DNA of 64,000 nt, taken from the NCBI GenBank assembly GCA_022453515.1, contig JAJNNY010000073.1, positions 1 through 64,000 of the forward strand. The letters run 5' to 3'. Each line of letters begins with the position of its first letter. Positions within the stretch are counted from its first letter, which is position 1. Both the position numbers and the translations under genes were made by a program. The stretch is from Astrocystis sublimbata. Taxonomy: Eukaryota; Ascomycota; Sordariomycetes; Xylariales; Xylariaceae. The notes below the pieces were generated by a model. The model did no database searches and was not told the DNA's origin. It saw only the letters and a program-made list of their open reading frames with translations. Below are positions 50,709 through 64,000 of this stretch, in pieces.

Positions 50709-52805
50709 ATGGGTCGAAGAAAGATTCCAATTAAGGCCATCAAAGATGACCGGAACCGATCAGTGTAAGCTGTCCCTGCTCTACTCCCCGCGACCTCCCG
50801 TGACTGTCCCTGCCGCCACCACCTCGTTCTCGCAGCTTTGCTGTGGTATGCTCTGCTTTGCGATTCCACGCGATTCCAAACGTTTCATAGACGGCTGACA
50901 CGAATCCCCTCAAATAGCACCTTTCTGAAGCGGAAAGGCGGTCTTTTCAAGAAGGCGCATGAGTTATCCGTGCTCTGTTCCGTCGATGTCGCCGTTTTCA
51001 TCTTCGGTAGCAATAAGAAATTATACGAATACTCCTCAAGAGATATGCATGAGCTCATTAACCGGTACTCATATGTGCGTGGCCCCCCTCCTGGCATTCT
51101 CGCCCGACATACTGACAGCAGCCTATCGTAGCATGGCGGCCCCAACGAACACAAAGGCCCCGGCGATTTTGCTGGCGGTGGCGGCGACGAAGATGACGAA
51201 GACGACCTCGAGGGCACTCCTCCACACGGCCACGAGGGTTCCGTCGAGCCTCAGATGATCCCCCCGCATTTCCAAGGTCAACCCGCCTTCCCAACACTGC
51301 GGCAACACCACACGCCCTCCGCCTCGCCGCCCATCAACGCCGTGCCCTTCGTGCCTCGTGGGGTCACACCGCAGCAGATGGGCTCTCGCCCTACCTCCCG
51401 AAACGACTTCCGCCCGCGCTCGAATATACCCCCGCCGCCCGGCAGCGCGCCGGGACCTCAGCCCGCCGTGAACGGGTTCGCCTACATGCCCGCCCCCGGT
51501 GTCTACCCCCCTCATCCTCAGTCCCAGCCCCAGCCCCAACCAAACATGCACAACGGCCCTCCTCCTGCTCCCTCGCAATACCAACAGTTTGCCGCCGCTG
51601 CTCATCCTCCTCAGATGCCCCCGTACATCGAAGAGCCACGCCGGGCGCCCGGCATGCCTAGCTATCCCCCCCAACACCCAGCCCGGCCACAGCCCCAGCA
51701 TTCGCCTCCCCAGGTCCACGTTCAGCAGTTGCCTCCTCAACCCGTGCCGCACATGTCGCCTCCCCAGCCGCCCAATCATCATCTTGAAGTGCCCAATGCC
51801 GTCAACAGCTCCCACAAACCGCACATACAACAGCATCACGTCTCGGAGCCCCAGATACACGCGCCCACGCCCTCCGCCGCGCCGCTGGCGCCGATGGACC
51901 CGCCCAAGACGGAACGATTCTATGATCGCCCTTCTCAGCCCGGTCTCGACACGTCTAGTATCAGAAAACTTCCACGAGGGCATCAATCTGGCAGCATTTT
52001 CACCCCCATCGACGACAACCGATCTATTTTGGGACAGCATCTAGATTCATTCCACGACGCTCATCTCAAGGATGAGGGCGGCAGTCGCGCCCAGTCAGTC
52101 GATGTCGGCGCCGTATCACGGATTAAGTCGTCCAACTCGCCGCCTGGCATGCCCCAGCGTTCCAATACGGGCATCGGTTTCCCCAAAGCTCGCGGCTCAG
52201 TATCTATTCCAGAGGGGGGCTTCACGCCACCATCTCGCTCCAACAGCATGAAGATGGACGGTGCCGCGCGGCCCCGGCTACGTGTTCAGATCCCTGATGA
52301 GGCGTCTGATGCAGGCAGCAATACGGGAGAGCCGGCCACCACTTCGCCCAGGGGCACGGCCGATGCATCCGCCCAGCCAGTCAGACGTAATGGGGTAGAC
52401 GCACCGAGACTACCACCACCATCCCCGTCAGCCACGTCTATACTCTCCGCCGGTGCTACGGGTCCTCCCAACCCCTTTGCCAGACCGCCTCCCCAAAACC
52501 TGAACACAAGTAATATGGACATCGGCACACCTGTCTCGGCGCTTCCGTCACGCTTTCTCAACACCGAGTTTCTCCCTAGCCCCAGCTCGTTTTATCCCCC
52601 CGAATGGAACTTCAGAGGCGACAACAGCGCGACGATGCCGAGCCCCTTGAACTTTGCTACGCCGGTGGCTGGGTCGGGGCCATCCTTCCTCCGAGATGAT
52701 GGTGGACCACCCACTTCCAAGAGAAAAAGCCCCGAAGTCAACACGCCGAATCCTCATACCGATAATCATGAGGGATTGGCTAAGCGGGTGAAGGTGGACG
52801 AATAG
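50709..52805 (+). CDS. rlmA: MADS-box transcription factor, MEF2/RlmA type
   Basis: A predicted nuclear factor of the Rlm1/RlmA (MEF2-like) class, which acts downstream of the cell-wall-integrity MAP kinase. Exons 50709-50764, 50918-51074 and 51132-52805 join in frame to give 628 residues. Residues 1-57 are the MADS domain ([19 protein letters not shown], then [19 protein letters not shown] and VAVFIFG), followed by the short MEF2-type extension ending [18 protein letters not shown]. The rest is disordered: an acidic patch ([10 protein letters not shown]), Pro/Gln/His-rich stretches, several SP/TP sites typical of MAPK targets, and a C-terminal KRKSPEVN and AKRVKVDE basic segment that could be a nuclear signal. 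The ATG begins the conserved MGRRK, so the start is secure. It is preceded by a very long gene-free region. Confidence 0.9.
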
Positions 52806-55363
52806 TCTTGGTATCGCCGTTCTTGGCTCGAAACAGCCATGTCTCCGCCCTGATACACACCCCAGGCATCGGCAGCAACACAACCGACATTACTACGGAA
52901 TTTTGGATATAATCTTCGTCCGATTCATTGGAGCGATTCATTAGCTGGTTTTTTGCATGCGTCGTGCAGTTGACTTTCACTTCTTCTGTTTAAGCATGGC
53001 GCGGCGTTCTTTGTTGTTTGTGATGCACGCTTTTTTACCCGTCATTCATCGTTCATTTCTCCAAAACTTTACGCCTGATTCGTTCGTTCCTTTACAAACA
53101 AACAGTTTAGAGATGGGATACATATACGAGAAACAGGAACAGCCTCGGGGGTGTTTTGTCTGTCTGTCTTTCTGTTTCTAATGAAGCATTTATTTATGCG
53201 GGATGGAGTTGGTTGCTTGCTTGCTCTAGAAGAGGTGTAGGTGTAAGTGGAGGCGGTAATTGGCAAGCATATAGTTTTTTCGTCCTTGCCTTTTGGATGG
53301 GAACGGAACGGCACGGAAGGGAAGGGAAAGGGAACGGGAAATTCAGGGGTATCATTGCTAATTTGTTCAACGGCGTTTTTATGAGCTAGGATCGGGAGCT
53401 CGGGACTACAGTAGCTGGGGATTTGTTTGTTTTTTGGATGGTGGTGGTGCTTATATTAGTTGGTTAGGTTACGTTGGGTAGCATAGTATTAAGTTAACCC
53501 AATCAATATATGCGGTACCTACATACCTACCTGCCTACCTACCTATATCTGCGATCCCTCCTCGAGTATCGATGCGGAGTTGTTGTTGGTGGCTTGTGTG
53601 GTTGGTTGGTTGGTTGGGTTGGGTTGGGTGGCTGGCTGGCTATCTGTCTGGGGTATATACATGGGCTAGGTAGTAGGTAGGTAAACTAGACTGGAGATGG
53701 GAGAGGAGGTTAATGCATATCTTTTTGAGTTTCAGTTTGGGTTTTCTTTCTCTTTGAGATTTGTGTTGTTTTGTGATCTATGAGTTTGGTGGTGTGGTAG
53801 GGGAGAGGGGGGGAGTAAGAGAGAGAGTGAGTGCGCGAGTAAAGATGAGAGTGTGCCGTACTGGTGGAGAGATATAATGAGTGAGTGAGTGAGTGAGTGG
53901 AGTGGGTAGATGAGCTCATGAGGGCATGAGTGGTTGAGAAGATAGGTAATCATTGGGTAACTGACTGGGTAACTGTGGCAGGTAGATGGATAGATAGATA
54001 GAGAGACATACGGACTGAGTAACTGAGTGGCTAGGTGGCTAGATCACTCATTCTATATAACACACCTAAGTATTTGAAGATTTTGTCATTCCTTGTTATT
54101 GTTATTGTTATTGTTGTTATAAGCTGGTGATAAGATACGGAGTAAGTTAAGTAAGGAGGTAGGTAGGTCAGGTAGGTAGGTAATAAATCAGTAGCTGAAT
54201 GAACGAATAGGTATGTGAATGAATGAGTATATAAATGAATAAACTAACTAATCAATCGAGTATCTATTTATATCTTGAATCCTGGGGGGTCTGGAAGTCT
54301 GGGAAACTAATATCATATCAGCGTTCGCCTTATGTCTTGTTTTCTTATGAAGTCCTGCCTCGTCGTGTCTTGTCTTAGCGCTTGTTGTATCCTGATGTGT
54401 CTCTATATCTAGGTATTTTGTGTATCTTCCCCGGTAGACCACTGAACACCACAAGAGAGCCCCTTCGGGCGAGGACCCTAGGGACCAGAACAACGATTAT
54501 TGCCCCTCAACACTGTCTGGCTGTCTCACTAGGCATTAAAGTGACTATAGTGAGTTATAAGCCTTTGTTCGAATATATATCTTCACATGATCGCCGCATC
54601 TAACCCATCTCTTTCGCATCCTTTAAATCTGGTGAAACCCGTTGAGATTCACAGTGGCCTTCTATGGATTATGCCTGCGCTTTAGTCACATATACAGCTA
54701 CCTTTACCGACATATTCTTTTGTTCGACTTTGTTATTAGATGAGTCTATATAATCGTAGATGTTTCGAATAATAAGATATTAGAAAATACTCCTCATTAT
54801 AGCTGCTCCTATCTTAAAACCGAGAACTCTATATTTACCGGTTTGAGTTTCATGTCATTTCTGTATATGAAAATAATCCATAATTACACGCTAGGGCCCT
54901 CTGAAAAAGTACTAAGTGCGCTGGGTTCAATTCGTTCCAATTCTTAGAAACCCAAGACTCGGTAATGCCGCCTGTTTATTTCTATTGGAACATTAAATTG
55001 TTTCGTCAATACTATGAACACTGTACCATACTACGCGTAGGATCTTGACATTGGCTGCTCGGCTGGTGAGCTGGGATCCCCGCGAATTGATAATATGGAG
55101 CTAGCGGCGTGTGGGGATGTTTGGTGGGGGGTCATGGCTATTGGTGGTACCTGATTCGTGCAATGGCCAGTCTAAACCCGCTAAAATTTTCGAGGGACAA
55201 TTGCAGCCGATTTCATATCGATTTTGTAAATCGAGCGGCGGCCTGGATAGGTACCTAGTCCGTCAAGCCATTTCTTGCGCCTCACCTTCTCCATTGGCTC
55301 TCTGCACTTTGGAGCCTTTCGTTTTTCTTGTGTTGCTCCATATTCCATTCTTTTCTGTTCAAT
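52806..55363. other. Intergenic between MADS-box gene and EF-G gene
   Basis: No gene seen. Simple repeats dominate 53510-54250: ACCTACCTGCCTACCTACCT (53520-53545), GGTTGGTTGGTTGGGTTGGG (53600-53630), GAGTGAGTGAGTGAGTGAGTGG (53877-53900), TTATTGTTATTGTTATTGTTG (54093-54115) and AGGTAGGTAGGTCAGGTAGGTAGG (54156-54182). From 54250 the sequence is AT-rich and unremarkable up to the EF-G promoter. Confidence 0.6.
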
Positions 55364-58027
55364 ATGGGGGTGCCACGGGCTATTGCTGTCCTCAACGACA
55401 GCCGCATCCTCGCCTCGAGGAGCGGTATGGTAAAGCTCAACAATGCCACGAGAGCCTTCACCACCAGGGCGCCCACGCAGTTTATTGTCGCCCCATTGCG
55501 TGTCAGTGGTAGACGGTACTTCAGCTTGACCGCTCCCAGATATGCCGCTGCCACATCGTCCGCAGCCGCCTCCGCGTAAGAGACCCTCGTCTTGTATTGC
55601 TAGACAGCTATACACCATGATGCACGATTCGCTAATCGACCGGCTGTCTCGACTCACAGTTTACAGAAGGCTGCCCAGGAAGCCGCCGAACTCACCCCCG
55701 AAGCCGTCCTCGAGAAAATGAGCCCCGAGGAGAGAAAGCGACTGTCCAAAGTCCGAAACATTGGTATCGCCGTACGTGACAGTGACCCCTCATTACCTGT
55801 CCCCCCGCCATCAGGCTTGCGATCCAGCCGAGGGCGCACCTTGGGCCGACTGACCGGAAACCGATAGGCGCACATTGACAGTGGCAAAACGACATGTACC
55901 GAGCGAGTCCTCTTCTACACCGGCCGAATCAAGGCCATACACGAGGTCCGAGGCCGTGACGGGGCCGGCGCTAAGATGGACTCGATGGAGCTCGAGCGAG
56001 AGAAGGGAATCACCATCCAGTCTGCCGCCACCTTCTGCGACTGGAAGAAGGTCGAGGACGGCGTAGAGGAGACCTACCATATCAACCTGATCGACACGCC
56101 CGGCCACATCGACTTTACCATCGAGGTTGAGCGTGCCCTGCGAGTCCTGGACGGCGCTGTCATGATTCTCTGCGCCGTGAGCGGCGTGCAATCCCAGACC
56201 GTTACCGTCGACCGACAGATGAAGCGCTACAACATCCCCCGCATAAGTTTCATCAACAAGATGGATCGCATGGGTGCCAACCCCTGGAAGGCAGTCGAGC
56301 AGATCAACTCGAAGCTGAAGTTTCCCGCTGCCGCTATCCAAATACCCATCGGCGCCGAGGACCAATTCAAGGGCGTCGTCGACCTTATCCACATGAGGGC
56401 CATCTACAACGAAGGGCCCAAGGGAACTATTGTGAGGGTAGAGGACGAAATCCCCGCCGACCTAAAGGAGCTAGCCGAGGAGAAGCGCCAGGTCCTGATC
56501 GAGAAACTGGCCGACGTCGATGACGAGATCGCCGAGATTTACCTCGACGAACGCACACCTACCAACGAGCAGATTGTGGCCGCCATCCGTCGCGCCACCA
56601 TTGCCCTCAAATTCACTCCTGTCATGATGGGATCGGCTTTGGCCGACAAGTCGGTCCAGCCCATGCTCGACGCTGTCTGCGACTACCTCCCGAACCCCGC
56701 CGATGTCAAGAACATAGCCCTGAACAAGGCCAAGGCGGAAGCCGAGACGCAGCTCGTGCCCTACAACTCACTACCCTTTGTTGGCTTGGCCTTCAAGCTG
56801 GAAGAGAACAACTACGGCCAACTCACATATATCCGAGTATACCAGGGTACGCTGAAGAAGGGTACATATCTGTTCAACTCCCGGACCGACAAGAAAGTGC
56901 GCATTCCTCGAATCGTGCGCATGCACTCCAACGAGATGGAGGACGTCAGCGAAGTCGGCGCCGGAGAGATCTGCGCCGTGTTCGGTGTAGACTGCGCCTC
57001 TGGCGACACCTTCACCGACGGAAACCTACCCTACACCATGTCGTCCATGTTCGTGCCCGACGCCGTCATGTCGCTCTCCATCAAGCCCAAGCGGAGTCAA
57101 GACGCCGACAACTTCAGTAAGGCCATGAACCGGTTCCAGCGTGAAGATCCCACCTTCAGATTATTCGTCGACGAGGAGAGCGAGGAGACGATCATTTCCG
57201 GTATGGGCGAACTGCATCTCGAAATCTACGTCGAGCGTCTGCGCCGCGAGTACAAGGTCGACTGCGTCACCGGCCAGCCCCGCGTCGCCTACCGCGAGAC
57301 GATCGGCCAGCGCGCCGACTTCGACTACCTCCTGAAGCGACAGAGCGGTGGACCCGGCGACTACGCCCGCGTGGTAGGGTTCATCGAGCCCAACGACGAC
57401 CCGAAGAAGAACATGTTCGAGAACCAGGTTTTCGGCGGTGCCATTCCCGACAAGTTCATCTCGGCTTGCGGCAAGGGTTTCGAGATCTCGTGCGAGAAGG
57501 GCCCGCTGCTGGGCCACAAGGTCATCGGGACCAAGATGGTCGTCAACGACGGCGCCACGCACGTCACGGATTCGTCTGATTTCGCCTTCAGCCTGGCGGC
57601 GCAGATGGCGTTCAGAAAAGTCTTCCACGAGGCCGGCGGCCAGGTCCTCGAGCCGCTGATGAAAAACACTATCATGGCGCCCAACGAGTTCCAGGGCAGC
57701 ATCCTCATGCTGATGAACAAGCGCAATGCCACGATTGTGGATACCGAGATCGGCAGCGAGGATTTCACGCTTATCTGTGAAGTTAGTTTGAACTCCATGT
57801 TTGGCTTCGCCACGCAGTTGAGGGCTGCGTCGCAGGGTAAGGGCGAGTTTAGCATGGAGTTCAGCCATTATGCGCCGGCGCCGCCGCATTTGCAGTAAGT
57901 TTTGATCACCCCACACCCATCCTACGATGTCTTCGTATACCTAGTCAGTTTACTAATTATATTTCTCTTCTGTAGGAAAGAGCTGGTTGCTAAGCACCAC
58001 AAGGCGATTGAGGATGCTCGCAAGTAA
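55364..58027 (+). CDS. mef1: Mitochondrial translation elongation factor G (MEF1)
   Basis: This GTPase translocates tRNA-mRNA on the mitochondrial ribosome. Exons 55364-55575, 55660-55771, 55868-57894 and 57976-58027 join in frame to give 800 residues, the usual MEF1 length. The N-terminus is Arg/Ser/Ala-rich with few acidic residues over the first 70 residues, as expected for a mitochondrial presequence. Then come [16 protein letters not shown] (G1, interrupted by intron 2 just before AHIDSGKT), the G2 region [12 protein letters not shown]3 DTPGHIDF and G4 NKMD, followed by domains II-V ([10 protein letters not shown] close to the end). The last exon codes for only about 16 residues. The start is the first in-frame ATG; the upstream frame is open but has no ATG. 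The gene is convergent with LYS12. Confidence 0.94.
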
Positions 58028-59050
58028 GGTAAATCAACTTTTACAGGAGTTGATCTCTGTCACCCAGCCGCGAAGTGCCCTCAATTGTTAGGACTATATA
58101 GCGAGGATGCGCAGCGTGTCTGGGTGTCCCAAAAATCACTCGCGCCGCGCGCTTACATTGACGATAATGTAATACAAAGCGCAATCTCGACGTTGGTTGG
58201 GATGGGGAATCCTGTCAGGTCCCTGTCCAAGGGACGACATGTAACAACAATATTATGACAAAAATTATATCAAACGAGGCTTACCAAGGATGATCCAGGG
58301 GGCTGGATATTTAAACCAAGTCTAAAGTCTAGAGTACTTACTTGACGTGTATATAGAATCGTACGAGGACAAGATGATAAGTGTGCTGCTTTAACACATT
58401 GGGAGGTCTTCAAAAGAAGGAAGACGGCGAAAAATAGCTGTCACGCGACACATGAACATGAACCGATGAATAAGACAAATTACCACTCTGCCAGTTAAAT
58501 ACCCAACTACCTGTCTGTCTATCTTATCACTTTTTCGCCCTTCTTGCATTTCAAATCTCACCTCACCGTCACGTTTCGGAGTAGATCTATCTAATTATCT
58601 GTATGCTTGAGGGTCTGTCTGCAACCAAGATGAACGAGCTAGCCCATCGATTGTGCCTTGTGATAGTTAATTCCAAAGTCATAGGAGGGGGAACAAGATG
58701 AAAAATATAGAGGTAGCCGCTCTAGTAAACAATGCCGTGCACGATAGATGTTCGATCTAAGATTACATGTTTAATGGCCATTGGTTGGGTTATTGGAATC
58801 TGAACAACCCAAGGACAGACAACCCGTCTCTTGATTTCCAGATTTTGGTGACTTCTCCAGGGTAAGATAAGATCCCCGCTTCTAAGAGCACCTGCATGCA
58901 AACCCGCTCAGGAGGAGTGGCATATTAATTCCATCGCCTATGTCAAATTCAAGCGCAAGGTGAGGTGTTCATAACTTTCTTCTTCTAATATTTACTTTTT
59001 ATGTACGATAGATAGGTAGGCTGGATGTCTTTTTTCCAACTTCAAGCCCC
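58028..59050. other. Intergenic between convergent MEF1 and LYS12
   Basis: About 1 kb that holds both 3' UTRs. No coding sequence, repeat array or RNA gene recognised. Confidence 0.6.
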
Positions 59051-63031
<3,981 letters not shown>

Positions 63032-64000
63032 ATGTCCGGCGTCAGGAACCTGCGTGCCATGTTTGAGCAGAAGGGCGACAGCCAGCCAGACGACCGGGGT
63101 AGGTCGCCTGGTCCCAGTGGTTTCGGTGAGCCTCTTCTTTCCTTCCTTCTTCTTTCTTCGTGTGAATGAATGCCCTCTCTGTCTGTCACTTTCACTTGGG
63201 AGCTGTTCATCGTGCCTGCTCTGCTCTACATTGGAACCTAATCTTACCTGCCCCTGCCCCTTACCCTCTTGCGCCTTTTGATTCACCTGCACAGTCTACC
63301 ACATTCGCTCTCGTGAGCATGTTTACTCTCTTCCAACTTCGTGAACTACATCTCCATTGCATTGTTGCTGCTATGCACTTTGGCCTTCGTTTTGTGTCTT
63401 GATTGTTTGTCCACTTCAATTTTGGGAATAAGGATCTTCAATCCTCATTTCTAGCCAGCCTACGTCACAGCAGGGCTTCCAGTCAGGGGCACCACTTTAA
63501 TGAGGTCGCCATTTTAGTAGACCCAGCATAGCTAACATCCAATTTCCGCCGCCACCAGCAACTCCCTCACCCACTGCATCTCCCCGTCCGCTATCCAAAG
63601 TCCGAACATCTTTTGTTGCTGTCGAGAAAGACGGTAGAATAGGTCTTAGGAGAGACCCCAGCAGAGATTCCGAGACAGTATCCAGCCGACGCTTCAGCAA
63701 CGACACGGACACCAGCACCCCCTTCGAAAGGTCCGACCCCTTCACCGACAACATGACCACCAGTGTTTCCTCGTTCAAGAAGAACCTGGCCCACGAGCCA
63801 ATTCCCGAGTCGCCGATGCAGGACACCACTCCTGTCAAGTTTTCCTCGAAGAAGGGCCACAAATCACCTTCCCTCGAGCCCAATGCGAACCCGGACAAGG
63901 TCACAGACGAGGAAGAACCCAAAACGAAGATGCTGCCTAGCAATCCTACCGATTCTGCAGCAGCCCACTTAGGCGGTACCGTCCTTACTGAGGGGGCTAG
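63032..64000 (+). CDS. Conserved fungal protein of unknown function, N-terminal part only
   Basis: The gene runs off the right edge. Exon 1 (63032-63125) encodes MSGVRNLRAMFEQKGD and an Asp/Gly/Pro/Ser segment ending GPSGF. The second exon is an open frame to the end of the window that reads RPSIANIQFP, a Pro-rich stretch, then PRPLSKVRTSFVAVEKDG and RIGLRRDPSRDSE, then Ser/Thr/Pro/Lys-rich disordered sequence (SSFKKNLAHEPIPESP, DEEEPKTKMLPSNP). To keep frame with exon 1 the acceptor is probably the AG at 63503-63504, making a 379-nt intron; this boundary is uncertain. The PRPLSKVRTSFVAVE block looks like a conserved motif of Pezizomycotina proteins, but I cannot assign a function. No enzymatic or membrane feature is visible. 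Confidence 0.7.

Noticed and set aside
51123..52040. 305-codon minus-strand ORF
   Set aside because: Antisense to the Pro-rich part of the MADS-box gene; Gly/Arg-rich composition and no domain.
54895..54950. Possible tRNA T-arm (GGGTTCAATTCG)
   Set aside because: No D-arm, anticodon stem or acceptor pairing upstream.
57161..57916. 251-codon minus-strand ORF
   Set aside because: Antisense shadow of MEF1 caused by GC-rich third positions.

Overview
The window is nuclear DNA of a filamentous ascomycete (Pezizomycotina; a Sordariomycete is my best guess). The evidence is short introns with GTRNGT donors and YAG acceptors, a Zn2Cys6 regulator, a fungal-type (alpha-aminoadipate) lysine gene, an RlmA-type MADS-box gene, and an AT-rich, stop-riddled Fot1/pogo transposon with the look of repeat-induced point mutation (RIP). 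Intergenic space is long and full of TAGG/CCTA tetranucleotide runs. No rRNA, tRNA or CRISPR was found.

Layout: 1-4386 (+) SIN3 corepressor, 5' end outside the window; 5864-7724 a complete but dead Fot1/pogo element with terminal inverted repeats and a TA target duplication; 8260-11239 (-) Zn2Cys6 transcription factor; 14833-15963 (+) CIA2/MIP18 Fe-S assembly factor; 18161-22039 (-) SNU114, the U5 snRNP GTPase; 22964-24235 (+) HSL-type esterase; 24851-28200 relics (C2H2 fragments, a copia gag-protease relic and a copia RNase H relic); 28943-30472 (-) secreted TAP-like hydrolase; 32554-33999 (+) acetoacetyl-CoA thiolase ERG10; 35048-40991 (+) a very large zinc-finger/PHD/nucleoside-phosphorylase gene; 40992-50708 a gene-poor tract; 50709-52805 (+) MADS-box RlmA/MEF2 type; 55364-58027 (+) mitochondrial EF-G (MEF1); 59051-60337 (-) homoisocitrate dehydrogenase LYS12; 63032-64000+ (+) the start of an unrecognised gene.

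Most genes are unlinked housekeeping functions: chromatin repression, splicing, Fe-S assembly, sterol precursor and lysine synthesis, mitochondrial translation, cell-wall stress transcription. I see no biosynthetic cluster. The accessory part is 22.9-41 kb, which holds two hydrolases, transposon relics and the zinc-finger/PHD/phosphorylase gene. That gene is the best candidate for something undescribed. It joins about six C2H2 fingers and a PHD finger to a C-terminal Pfs/PNP_UDP domain, which in fungi is better known at the N-terminus of NLR-like proteins. It carries one clear frameshift and one problematic intron. All exon models were derived by eye from splice motifs and frame arithmetic.
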